From: Stenotrophomonas sp. BIO128-Bstrain
Lineage (GTDB): Bacteria; Pseudomonadota; Gammaproteobacteria; Xanthomonadales; Xanthomonadaceae
NCBI RefSeq assembly: GCF_030128875.1
Contig: NZ_CP124620.1
Location: 558,001-622,000 of the forward strand
DNA length: 64,000 bases
Reading direction: 5' to 3'
The translations under genes were made by a program, and so were the position numbers. The first letter of the stretch is position 1. Each line of letters opens with the position of its first letter. Under the pieces are notes generated by a model. That model saw only the letters and a list, made by a program, of their open reading frames with translations. It was not told where the DNA came from and searched no databases. Below, in pieces: positions 8,277-15,486 of the stretch.

Positions 8277-9383
8277 ATGAGCGTCGCGATCTGGGTGGGG
8301 GCTGCGGTGCTGGTGCTGCTGGGTGGGGTCGCGCTGCTCCGCCAGCGGCGTGTCGCGCCGGTACCCGCGACGGGGCGCGCAGCCGCCACGCAGGCGTGCG
8401 AAGCGTTGCCCGCAGGCAGCGTTCCGCCAGGCACCGACCCCGTGGCGGTGCTGCAGGCCGGGCTGCACACGCTGGCGCTGGTGCCCCGCAGTGGCGATGC
8501 TGCCGATGCAGCGGCCCCGCACGCGCTTGAGCTGCGCGATGCGGTCACCGCCTCGCTGCTGGCGCGGGACTGGTCGGCCCGCCACCTGCCTCGCCGCCCA
8601 CAACTGCTGCCGCAGCTGATCCAGACCGTCAACGACAGCGATGCCTCGGCGCGCGCGATGGCCGGGATCATCAGCCAGGACCCGGTGCTGACCGGCAACC
8701 TGCTGCGCATCGCCAACAGCCCGGTCTACCGGGTACAGACACGGCCGGTGGAAACGCTGCAGCGGGCCGTCACCCTGGTAGGGACCGATGGCATCCGCCA
8801 GATCATCAGCGCGGTGCTGGTGCAGCCGGTGATGCAGCTGCAGTGCGATGCCTTTCCGCAGTTCAGCGCGGTGATCTGGGAGCACGCGCTGCTGGCATCG
8901 CGCGCCGCCGCTGATCACGCACGCACGGTGACCCATGAAGATGGCTTCGCCGCGCAGTGGCTTGGTCTGACCCAGGGCCTGGGGGCGGCGCTGGTGATGC
9001 GGCACCTGCTCGATGCCTGCGCCGAGCAGGGCGTGGCGGTGCCGCCGCGCGCGCTGGCGGCCGAACTGCTGGACAGCTGGACCCTGCCGGTGGCCAGCCG
9101 GATCGCCGCCGCGTGGGAGCTGCCCAAGGCCGTGCACGATGCCTTGATCCGCCAGAGCGGCAGTGGGCTGGCGGCCAGCCTGCGCCTGGCGCGCGCGGCG
9201 GCCGCGGCCAGCCTGCTGTGCCGCCACGGCCAGATCGGCCAGGCCCAGGCGCTGGCCCTGCTGGAACAGCTGGACGACACGCCGCCGCACGCGCTGCAGT
9301 GGATCTGGCGGCGGGTCCACGGCCGGGCGGTGGAGACCGTGGACAGTGACGAGGCCGAGTACGACGTGGCCCGGGCGGGCTGA
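8277..9383 (+). CDS. Membrane-anchored HDOD-domain signalling protein
   Basis: A 368-residue protein with one N-terminal membrane helix (about residues 4-21) and a cytoplasmic HDOD domain from about residue 103 to 300. The domain begins LPRRPQLLPQL and carries the IISQDPVLTGNLLRIANS signature. HDOD domains resemble HD phosphohydrolases without the metal-binding residues and act in signalling, often with c-di-GMP or flagellar control. Two ATGs six bases apart (8271, 8277) are possible; GGGGCG stands at a better distance from 8277. The upstream FliA-type promoter places the gene with the late flagellar regulon. It converges with the phospholipase gene with one base between stop codons. No output domain is fused. 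Confidence 0.85.
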   Translation: MSVAIWVGAAVLVLLGGVALLRQRRVAPVPATGRAAATQACEALPAGSVPPGTDPVAVLQAGLHTLALVPRSGDAADAAAPHALELRDAVTASLLARDWSARHLPRRPQLLPQLIQTVNDSDASARAMAGIISQDPVLTGNLLRIANSPVYRVQTRPVETLQRAVTLVGTDGIRQIISAVLVQPVMQLQCDAFPQFSAVIWEHALLASRAAADHARTVTHEDGFAAQWLGLTQGLGAALVMRHLLDACAEQGVAVPPRALAAELLDSWTLPVASRIAAAWELPKAVHDALIRQSGSGLAASLRLARAAAAASLLCRHGQIGQAQALALLEQLDDTPPHALQWIWRRVHGRAVETVDSDEAEYDVARAG

Positions 9384-9384
9384 G

Positions 9385-10962
9385 CTAGAGCTGAGATTCC
9401 AGTGGCAGCCAGCTGATCGCTCGCGCGCTGGCGCGCAGCCAGAAACCGGCGTCCGGTTCGCGGTACAGCCAGTGCGGCGGCTGTGCATCGCGTTCCAGCC
9501 AGCGCACGTCGCCCTCCGGGCCCAGGGCCACCCAGTAACTCTGGCTCGGGCTGGCCAGGCGCAGATACTCCTGGCGCAGTTGCGCGGCAAGCACTGGATC
9601 GTTGAACAACACGCCCATCTCGGTGTTGAGGTACGCCGAGCGCGGATCCAGGTTGAACGAGCCGACGAAGCCACGCTGGTCATCGATCATGAACGCCTTG
9701 GTGTGCAGGCTGGCCCCGCTGCTGCCGAACAGGCCACCGCCATCCACGTTGCCGCGTGATTTGAGCTCGTACAGCTGCACGCCACTGCGCAGCAGCGGCG
9801 CACGGTAGTGCATGTAGCCGCTGTGCACGGCGGCCACGTCGTTGGCCGCCAGCGAGTTGGTGATCACCCCGACCTGGGCACCGCGCGCGACCATCGCGCC
9901 CAGCCCTTCGGTGCCGTCCTCGCCCGGGACGAAATAGGGCGAGATCAACAGCGCCTTGTGCCGCGTGCTTTCCAGTTCCTCCACCAGCCGCGTCACCAGC
10001 CAGCCGGCCTGGTCGTCGCGGCGGTGCTTCATCGGCGGGTCCGAGGCGATCTCCACCTTGCCGCTCCAGTGCAGGTCCAGTGCATCGCGGTAGTACGAGC
10101 GCTGCGCCTGCGAGCGCGCGACCCTCTCCAGGTAGGGCCTGGCACTGTCCAGGCGCGCTTCGTGCTCGCTTTCGCGGATCAGCAGGCGCAGCTGCGGTTC
10201 GGTGTAGAACGCCAGCGCGCGGATCGGCACGGCGGTGTCGCTGTTCCAGTAGTCGTCGAAAATGGTGTTGGCCTGCTTTACCGCTTCGCCGGCGACGAGC
10301 AGGTCCAGGTCGCGGAAGTTCACGTCCTGCCGCGCGCTGAAATATTCCTCGCCGATGTTGCGGCCACCGACGATCGCCACGCGCCCGTCGGCGATCCACG
10401 ACTTGTTGTGCATGCGGTGGTTGACGCTGAAAACGCGCTGGACCATCTCGACCAGCCGCCACAGCCCGCTGCGGTTGCGGAACGGGTTGTACAGGCGGAT
10501 CTCGATGTTGGGGTGCGCATCGAGCGCCATCATCAGCGCGTCCTTGTCCTGGGCATTCATGTCATCGAGCAGGATGCGCACCCGCACGCCGCGCTCGGCG
10601 GCGCGGTACAGCTCGTTGGCCATCAGGTGGCCGATCAGGTCGTCCTGCCAGATGTAGTACTGCAGGTCCAGGCTGCGCCCGGCGTGCTGGGTGATCACCG
10701 CGCGCGCGGCGTAGGCATCGAGCCCATCGGAGAGGAAGGCCACGCCGGTCTGGCCGGGATGCTCGGCCTGCAGGCGGACCAGCTCGCGATCGATCGCGGT
10801 CTGGTCGGCCTGCGTGGGCAGCACCGTGGAGCGCTCGCCGAGCGCCTGCGGGGTGAGGTGATCGGCCAGCAGCAGGCCACTGAGCACCAGCAGCACCAGC
10901 AAGGCCACGATGATCCCCAGCCAGCGCAGCAGCCGGCGCCAGAACGGTCGTTTCTCGGTCAT
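9385..10962 (-). CDS. clsC: Phospholipase D family protein, ClsC-type cardiolipin synthase
   Basis: A 525-residue inner-membrane enzyme with one N-terminal membrane helix (about 13-33) and two HKD motifs: His185, Lys187 and Asp192 in HNKSWIAD, and His420, Lys422 and Asp427 in HTKAFMID. Each is followed by the usual GG(R)N or G(S)FN segment. Two HKD motifs make a phosphatidyl transfer enzyme. Length and the RMHNKSW context fit ClsC (YmdC), which makes cardiolipin from phosphatidylglycerol and phosphatidylethanolamine in E. coli, where it needs YmdB. No ymdB homologue is adjacent. A more general PLD-like hydrolase is possible. The pseudouridine synthase-like gene lies upstream on the same strand with a 48-bp gap. 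Confidence 0.85.
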   Translation of the reverse strand: MTEKRPFWRRLLRWLGIIVALLVLLVLSGLLLADHLTPQALGERSTVLPTQADQTAIDRELVRLQAEHPGQTGVAFLSDGLDAYAARAVITQHAGRSLDLQYYIWQDDLIGHLMANELYRAAERGVRVRILLDDMNAQDKDALMMALDAHPNIEIRLYNPFRNRSGLWRLVEMVQRVFSVNHRMHNKSWIADGRVAIVGGRNIGEEYFSARQDVNFRDLDLLVAGEAVKQANTIFDDYWNSDTAVPIRALAFYTEPQLRLLIRESEHEARLDSARPYLERVARSQAQRSYYRDALDLHWSGKVEIASDPPMKHRRDDQAGWLVTRLVEELESTRHKALLISPYFVPGEDGTEGLGAMVARGAQVGVITNSLAANDVAAVHSGYMHYRAPLLRSGVQLYELKSRGNVDGGGLFGSSGASLHTKAFMIDDQRGFVGSFNLDPRSAYLNTEMGVLFNDPVLAAQLRQEYLRLASPSQSYWVALGPEGDVRWLERDAQPPHWLYREPDAGFWLRASARAISWLPLESQL

Positions 10963-11010
10963 GCCCCGATCGTAAGCGGCAGGGGCGTGCAGGGCGAGTG
11001 CCGGGACGGT

Positions 11011-11721
11011 CTAGAAACGCTCGTCCGGCGCCAGGTAACGCCACTGGCCCGGGACCAGCTTGCCCATCGCCACGCGGCCAATGCGCAGGCGGCGGATACT
11101 GACGACCTCCAGCCCGACCTGGCGGCACATGTCGCGCAGCTGGCCCGGATGCACCGGCTTGATCGCAAAGCGCAGGCGCGTTTCGTTCTGCCAGCTCACC
11201 TTGCACGGCGGCAGCGGCCAGTTGCGGAAGCTCAGGCCATGCGCGAGCCGCTTCATGCCGTAAGGCGCCAGCTCGCCACTCACTTCCACCAGGTACTCCT
11301 GCTCCAGCGTCGCGCCGCGGTCCTTCAGGTGCGAGATCACGCGCCCGTCCTGGCTGACCACGACCAGGCCGCTTTCGTCATCGGACAGCGGCATCACCAG
11401 TTGCAGGGCGTGGAAATGCCGCTGCAGCAGGGTCACCCCGGTGGCGTCGAGCTCACTGCGGCTTTCCGGTGTCACCAGCGCGCACAGTTCGTCCGAACGC
11501 ATGCCGGCCGGCTTGTGCAGCAGCATGCTCACGGTCTCGGTGCGGGTTGCCTCGGCGTTCTCGCGCAGCACGATCACTTCGTCGGTGACCAGGGTCTGCG
11601 GCTGCTCGACCACCTGGCCGTTGACGGTCACCCAGCCGCCCTCGATATAGCGCTGGGCGTCGCCACGGGAGCAGCCGATCAGGCTGGTCAGGCGTTTGTC
11701 GAGTCGGATCGGGTCGGTCAT
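11011..11721 (-). CDS. RluF/RsuA-family pseudouridine synthase-like protein lacking the catalytic Asp
   Basis: A 236-residue protein with an N-terminal S4 RNA-binding domain (about 1-60, DKRLTSLIGCSRGDAQRYI) and an RsuA/RluF-type pseudouridine synthase domain that begins LLHKPAGMRSD. In active members the catalytic motif reads GRLDxxxxGL. Here the aligned segment is MPLSDDESGLVVVSQDG, with Ser113 at the catalytic Asp position and Pro in place of the conserved Arg. The later RQIRRM motif is also changed (GQLRDMC). The frame is intact and the DNA is unambiguous, so this looks like a conserved pseudoenzyme or a family with a shifted Asp (114 or 115). It probably binds rRNA; activity is doubtful. 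The name RluF describes fold only. Confidence 0.8.
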   Translation of the reverse strand: MTDPIRLDKRLTSLIGCSRGDAQRYIEGGWVTVNGQVVEQPQTLVTDEVIVLRENAEATRTETVSMLLHKPAGMRSDELCALVTPESRSELDATGVTLLQRHFHALQLVMPLSDDESGLVVVSQDGRVISHLKDRGATLEQEYLVEVSGELAPYGMKRLAHGLSFRNWPLPPCKVSWQNETRLRFAIKPVHPGQLRDMCRQVGLEVVSIRRLRIGRVAMGKLVPGQWRYLAPDERF

Positions 11722-11802
11722 CGGGCAGGCAACATAAAACGGGAAGCGGGCGGGGAGTGTACTGGCTGGGGCCCGGCGCTGCGCGATGACGGCGGCCGTG
11801 GC

Positions 11803-12300
11803 TCAGGCCGCGGTGCGTTCCAGGTGGGTCAGGTACAGGCGCAGATCGAACTCCAGCTGGTGGTAATCCGCTTCCATGTGGGTACACAGCTGGTAGAACG
11901 CCTTGTTGTGGTCCGATTCCTTCAGGTGGGCCAGCTCGTGCACCACGATCATCTTCAGGAACGGCGCCGGCGCCTCGCGGAACACCGTGGCGATGCGGAT
12001 CTCCCGGCTGGCCTTGAGCTTGCTGCCCTGTACCCGTGAGACGGTGGTGTGGGTGCCCAGGGCATGCTTGAGCACCTGCAGCCTGCTGTCGTAGATCACC
12101 TTGGACAACGGCGCGGACTGGCGCAGATAGCGCTCTTTCAGGCCTTGGGTGTAGTCGTAGAGCTGGCGGTCGTTGCGCACGGTGTGCAGCTGCGCATAGC
12201 GGCGCTCCAGCCACGGCCCCAGCCGGTCGCCCGCGATCAGCTCGCGCACCTGCTGCTGCAGGGCGTCGGGATAGCCGGCGAGGTACTTCAGGGCGGTCAT
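11803..12300 (-). CDS. YgjP-like zinc metalloprotease (M48/WLM superfamily)
   Basis: A 165-residue protein with a zinc-site motif HELAHLKESDH in which His121 and His125 with Glu122 form HExxH and His131 is the likely third ligand. This is the YgjP/DUF45 group, related to SprT and WLM metalloproteases. The substrate is unknown. The start at 12300 (MTALKYL) is chosen because it lies between the last family-like residues and the promoter region shared with the divergent DUF2058 gene; the open frame upstream overlaps that gene and is not family-like. No clear Shine-Dalgarno sequence precedes the ATG. Confidence 0.82.
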   Translation of the reverse strand: MTALKYLAGYPDALQQQVRELIAGDRLGPWLERRYAQLHTVRNDRQLYDYTQGLKERYLRQSAPLSKVIYDSRLQVLKHALGTHTTVSRVQGSKLKASREIRIATVFREAPAPFLKMIVVHELAHLKESDHNKAFYQLCTHMEADYHQLEFDLRLYLTHLERTAA

Positions 12301-12373
12301 GCGGGCGGTTGGGGCGGGGCGGGCAGACCAGTATGATGGCCCCCGGAATCCCGCAACAACAGATGCTAGGCGT

Positions 12374-12928
12374 ATGGCGAAGGCAAATCCCCTCCAGGAG
12401 CAGCTGCTCAAGGCTGGGCTGGTCAAGAAATCCCAGGTCTCCCAGGCCGCCCGTGAACAGGTGAAAGCCCGCCACGGCAAGGCCCCGGTCGCGCCCAGCG
12501 AAAGCCAGCGCGAGGCCGAGCGCCTGCGTGCGGAAAAAGCCGAGCGTGATCGTGCGCTGGAAGCCGAGCGCAAGGCCAGGGCGCACGCGCAGGAGCTGCA
12601 GGCCCAGGTCCGCCAGATCATCGAGGCGCACAAGGTCAAGCGTGAGGGCGAGAGCGAATACCGCTTCAACGACGGCACCGTGATCCGTACCCTGCTGGTC
12701 AACAACGTGCTGCGCCGGCAACTGGCCTCGGGCAGCCTGGTGATCGCCCGCCACGGCGAGGGCTTCGAACTGCTGCCCCGCGCGGCGGCCGAGAAGGTCC
12801 GTGAGCGCGATGCGAGCGTGATCGTGCTCGACAACAGCCAGCCCGCCGGCAGCGAGCCGAGCACCGGCAACGCCGAGGATGATGCGTACTACGCCCAGTT
12901 CCAGGTGCCCGACGACCTGGTCTGGTAA
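12374..12928 (+). CDS. DUF2058 protein (YaiL family)
   Basis: A 184-residue cytosolic protein of the YaiL/DUF2058 family, annotated in some genomes as a nucleoprotein or polynucleotide-associated enzyme. Its biochemical role is not established. The N-terminus MAKANPLQEQLLKAGLV is family-typical. A long charged helix (about 30-90, rich in Glu, Arg, Lys and Ala) follows and probably forms a coiled coil, then a compact C-terminal part with FNDGTVIRTL. The start at 12374 gives the family length. The gene is divergent from the YgjP-like gene with 73 bp between start codons, so both promoters must overlap there. Confidence 0.85.
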   Translation: MAKANPLQEQLLKAGLVKKSQVSQAAREQVKARHGKAPVAPSESQREAERLRAEKAERDRALEAERKARAHAQELQAQVRQIIEAHKVKREGESEYRFNDGTVIRTLLVNNVLRRQLASGSLVIARHGEGFELLPRAAAEKVRERDASVIVLDNSQPAGSEPSTGNAEDDAYYAQFQVPDDLVW

Positions 12929-13037
12929 GCGCTGCCTGAAGCGTTCACCCGGCGCAGTCCGCGTTCAGCCCCACGTCGGCTGGCCGCGTCGGGCCGGGTC
13001 TATGCTGGTGTCCTGACACCGGCATGGGAGACACATC

Positions 13038-13304
13038 ATGGCGACAGGTTGGGCAGGCGACGGCGCCGTCCAGGATCAGATCGACGCCACCGTCGATGAC
13101 GCCATCCAGCGGGCCCGCGCACAGCTGCGCGACGGCCCCGGGCTGACCCACTGCGAACACTGCGAGGCGCCCATTCCCGAGGCGCGGCGCAAGGCCGTGC
13201 CCGGTGTGCGCCTGTGCGTGCGCTGCCAGGAAGAAGAAGACGCCGCCCAGCACGAAGGCAGCGGCTACAACCGCCGCGGCAGCAAGGACAGCCAGCTTCG
13301 GTAG
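13038..13304 (+). CDS. DksA/TraR-type C4 zinc finger protein
   Basis: An 88-residue protein of the small DksA/TraR family (YbiI-like). The zinc site is CEHCEAPIPEAR with a second pair CVRC, about 20 residues apart, spaced as in TraR. Full-length DksA has a long coiled coil before the finger; here only about 35 residues precede it, so this is a short TraR-like member that may touch RNA polymerase. The ATG at 13038 follows GGGAGACACATC, a good ribosome binding site. The stop codon TAG is part of the GTAG head of a REP hairpin that starts at 13301, so the native C-terminus may have been set by that element. Confidence 0.85.
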   Translation: MATGWAGDGAVQDQIDATVDDAIQRARAQLRDGPGLTHCEHCEAPIPEARRKAVPGVRLCVRCQEEEDAAQHEGSGYNRRGSKDSQLR

Positions 13305-13360
13305 GTGCCGACCGTTGGTCGGCACGCAACAACCCATACCGACCAGCGGTCGGTATCTAC
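13301..13360. repeat. SMAG-type REP doublet (two GTAG-headed hairpins in inverted orientation)
   Basis: The first element is GTAG (13301-13304) followed by a 9-bp stem with GTT loop (13305-13313 with 13317-13325). The second is the mirror image: a 9-bp stem with AGC loop (13336-13344 with 13348-13356) followed by CTAC (13357-13360), which is GTAG on the minus strand. GTAG-headed hairpins in facing pairs are the hallmark of the Stenotrophomonas SMAG repeats, which are mobilised by RAYT transposases acting in trans. The pair lies between the convergent zinc finger and mscS genes and can also act as a bidirectional terminator. No RAYT gene is in the window. Confidence 0.85.
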
Positions 13361-13380
13361 AAGCGGCCTGGCACGCGCCC

Positions 13381-13962
13381 TCAACCGTCCCCCTGGATTC
13401 CGCCCGGTGCCTGTGACGGATCCCGCCAGCGACGCACGGTGCGCTGGAAGAACATGTTGTTGGGCATCTGCAGCACCGTGCCTTCGTGGCCGCTGCCGGT
13501 TTCCTGCAGCGTGGTGTAGATCAGGTTGATGTCGATCACCCGGCCCTTGAGCCCGGGCTTCTCACCGTTCTCCAGCAGCTCGATGTAATCGTGCAGGCGG
13601 AACGGGCGCGTGGTGAAGATCAGCAGCGTGCAGAAAATGTTGGACAACACGCTCCAGGCGGCGAAGAACGCCACCGCGCCCACCGCAGCGAAGCCGGTGA
13701 ACGCCGTCCACAGTACCGTCGCCGAGACGCCCACGATGTTGAGCACGATCAGCAGTACCGTGAAATACACCACGAAGGTGAACACCCGGCGCGCGCCCAT
13801 GATCATTTCCGGCGGCAGTGTATAGTGGTCGCCGACCCGGCGGATCAGGCGCCGGGCGACCAGCCGCAGCAGCCAGGCCACCAGCAGCGTCACCAGGATC
13901 TGCAGGGCAGGGACCCCGTAGTGCAGCCATTCGTGGGTCCAGGCGGGCAGATGGTCTTTCAT
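13381..13962 (-). CDS. Small MscS-family mechanosensitive ion channel
   Basis: A 193-residue MscS-type channel, shorter than E. coli MscS (286). It starts at 13962, supported by AAGGAA about 9 nt upstream. Three hydrophobic stretches occupy about residues 17-37, 58-80 and 85-110, the last with the Ala/Gly-rich pore helix (GFAAVGAVAFFAAWSVLSN). A beta domain begins with RPFRLHDYIEL and ends near MPNNMFFQRTV. The C-terminal cage domain is nearly absent, as in many short MscS relatives of Xanthomonadaceae. Its likely role is release of osmolytes during hypo-osmotic shock. A large imperfect stem-loop sits in the 80-bp leader between this gene and the small exported ORF upstream. Confidence 0.85.
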   Translation of the reverse strand: MKDHLPAWTHEWLHYGVPALQILVTLLVAWLLRLVARRLIRRVGDHYTLPPEMIMGARRVFTFVVYFTVLLIVLNIVGVSATVLWTAFTGFAAVGAVAFFAAWSVLSNIFCTLLIFTTRPFRLHDYIELLENGEKPGLKGRVIDINLIYTTLQETGSGHEGTVLQMPNNMFFQRTVRRWRDPSQAPGGIQGDG

Positions 13963-13990
13963 GGGGGCGGAATTCCTTTGCAGCGATAGT

Positions 13991-14042
13991 GCCGATCCCA
14001 CCATGGTAATGCCGATGCGCGTCACCGCATCGTGGTATCGGC
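13991..14042 (-). promoter_or_regulatory. Large imperfect stem-loop in the mscS leader
   Basis: A 15-nt arm at 13991-14005 pairs with 14028-14042 at 13 of 15 positions, enclosing a second possible 6-bp stem (14014-14019 with 14026-14031) that competes with the outer one. It starts right after the stop codon of the small ORF and ends about 28 nt before the mscS start. It may be a terminator or attenuator, or a leader structure; no U-tract follows. Confidence 0.4.
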
Positions 14043-14234
14043 TTACTGCAGCGGCCTGCCGTACACATCCAATGCAGCAATCATCGCCGAGGCGCACAGC
14101 GGCGCGTTCTGCGCGTATTGCACACACACATCGGGTGCTGCGGGCGCCAACGACAGCTGTATCTGCAGCGGGCTCCACGGCAGCGTGCAGCTGGTGGCCA
14201 GCGAGAGCAGCACGGCCAGGCAACTGGAAGACAT
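14043..14234 (-). CDS. Small exported protein of unknown function (63 residues)
   Basis: A 63-codon ORF with an excellent ribosome binding site (AAGGAG 8 nt before the ATG at 14234). The N-terminal 15-20 residues are hydrophobic (SSSCLAVLLSLATSC) and look like a signal peptide or short membrane anchor. The rest has Pro- and Leu-rich sequence and four Cys in total (5, 16, 37, 47), the last two in a segment DVCVQYAQNAPLCASAM that could form a disulfide. A CysS type lipobox is not convincing. It is followed by mscS on the same strand and is divergent from the ECF sigma operon, sharing an inverted repeat with it. I do not recognise a family. Confidence 0.55.
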   Translation of the reverse strand: MSSSCLAVLLSLATSCTLPWSPLQIQLSLAPAAPDVCVQYAQNAPLCASAMIAALDVYGRPLQ

Positions 14235-14289
14235 GGGGATACTCCTTGGCGAGCGCCGGTAGTGACATGGGATTGGATGCCGCTGCCAC

Positions 14290-14347
14290 CGGAAAGGTTT
14301 AAAGGCCGCGCAGAAAAAGAAATCCAGCGGCGGCTTAAACCTTTTCC
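14290..14347. promoter_or_regulatory. Inverted repeat in the divergent promoter of the ECF sigma operon
   Basis: CGGAAAGGTTTAA (14290-14302) and its near-perfect inverse TTAAACCTTTTCCG (14335-14348) face each other across 32 bp. The arms differ by a single inserted base. They lie between the small exported ORF (minus) and the ECF sigma gene (plus), 22-80 bp from the two start codons. GGAA-led motifs are common -35 elements for ECF sigma factors, so each arm may be one half of a divergent ECF promoter or an operator. Confidence 0.45.
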
Positions 14348-14369
14348 GTGCCCCCCGCATCCAACGGAT

Positions 14370-14954
14370 ATGCTCGACACGACCATGTCCCCTTCCAGCG
14401 CCCCGACCGAGGCCGACGCCGCCGATGACCACGCCCTGGTGCGTGCCGCGGCGGCTGGTGACGTCACCGCGTACGAGCGCATCTACCGGCGGCATTCGCC
14501 GCGCGTGTACGCCGTACTGTGGCGGCTGTGCGGCGGCCACGCGGCCCGCGCCGAGGATGCCCTGCAGGAGGCCTTCCTGCAGGCATGGCGCGCCCTGCCG
14601 GGGTTCCGCTTCGAAAGCAGCCTGGGCACCTGGCTGCACCGCCTGGGCGTGAACGCGGCATTGATGGAACTGCGCGCCAACGCCACCGGCGATGCGCGCG
14701 ATGCCGGCGAGGAGGGCTGGGAGTCGCTGGCGACGCTGCCGGCCCAGGACCGCTGCGCCGGTACCTCCATGGACCTGGAGCGCGCGCTGGAAACACTGCC
14801 GCCCCGTGCCCGGGCAGTGCTGGTCCTGCACGACATAGAAGGCTGGAAACACCAGGAAATCGCCGACCAGCTGCAGATGGCGGTCGGCAGTTCCAAAGCA
14901 CAGTTGCACCGTGCGCGTGGCCTGCTGCGCGCGCGCCTAGGAGAAACCGCATGA
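14370..14954 (+). CDS. ECF-family RNA polymerase sigma factor
   Basis: A 194-residue extracytoplasmic function sigma factor. Region 2 covers about 35-85 (DVTAYERIYRRHSPRVYAVL, then RAEDALQEAFLQAW, the -10 recognition helix) and region 4 about 130-190 (LPPRARAVLVLHDIEGWKHQEIA with the helix-turn-helix near AVGSSKAQLHRARGLLRARL). No extra C-terminal domain is present. The ATG at 14370 gives the family length; a second ATG at 14385 is possible. The stop overlaps the start of the anti-sigma-like gene by ATGA, so the two are translationally coupled. The stimulus is unknown; the operon's exported DUF4097 product points to the envelope. Confidence 0.92.
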   Translation: MLDTTMSPSSAPTEADAADDHALVRAAAAGDVTAYERIYRRHSPRVYAVLWRLCGGHAARAEDALQEAFLQAWRALPGFRFESSLGTWLHRLGVNAALMELRANATGDARDAGEEGWESLATLPAQDRCAGTSMDLERALETLPPRARAVLVLHDIEGWKHQEIADQLQMAVGSSKAQLHRARGLLRARLGETA

Positions 14955-15475
14955 ACCCCCATGATTCCGATGACAACGCACTGAGCGCACGGCTGCGCGC
15001 CCTGCCGGCCGAGCGTCTCCCGCCGGCACGGGTGTGGCAGGGCATTGCCGCACAGTTGCCGGCGCAGACCCCGGCCCCGACCCCGACCCCGGCGGCTGCC
15101 GTGGCAACGCTGTCGACACGCCGCCGGCGGGAGCGCTGGCCGCTGCGCATCGGGCTCGGCCTGGCCGCCGCGCTGGCGCTGCTGATGGTGGTGCCGACGC
15201 CGGTCCCGCATACGCCGGCGCCCTCGTTGCTGCAGCGCCAGGCCGACGCCATGGCCGGTGAATACCAGCAGGCCATCGCCGCCTTGCCCAGTGACGGTGT
15301 CACCGAGGAGTGGCGCCCGGCCCTGCACGAACTCGATGCCAGTGCGGTCAACATCCGCGCCGCCATCGCTGAAAACCCCCGCTCGGGCTATCTGCTCGGG
15401 CAACTGCAGCGCACCTACGCGCTGCGCCTGCAACTCACCCAGCAGGCGGTGTTCTCCGCCGGCCTGCCCACCTGA
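14951..15475 (+). CDS. Anti-sigma-factor-like membrane protein
   Basis: A 174-residue single-pass protein. The cytoplasmic N-terminal part (1-60) has a Pro/Thr-rich stretch and an Arg-rich boundary, the membrane helix is about 65-82, and the C-terminal 90 residues lie in the periplasm with long amphipathic helices. The layout and the ATGA overlap with the ECF sigma gene indicate an anti-sigma factor. The zinc motif HxxxCxxC of ZAS-type anti-sigmas is absent, so it would bind the sigma factor in another way. The function is inferred from context and topology. The DUF4097 gene follows 11 bp after the stop. Confidence 0.7.
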   Translation: MNPHDSDDNALSARLRALPAERLPPARVWQGIAAQLPAQTPAPTPTPAAAVATLSTRRRRERWPLRIGLGLAAALALLMVVPTPVPHTPAPSLLQRQADAMAGEYQQAIAALPSDGVTEEWRPALHELDASAVNIRAAIAENPRSGYLLGQLQRTYALRLQLTQQAVFSAGLPT

Positions 15476-15486
15476 AGGAGATCCCC

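Noticed and set aside
15061-15110. Pro/Thr-rich stretch of the anti-sigma-like protein as tandem DNA repeats of interest
   Set aside because: It is a short run of CCGAC and CCGG codons for Pro/Thr in a linker, not a separate repeat element.
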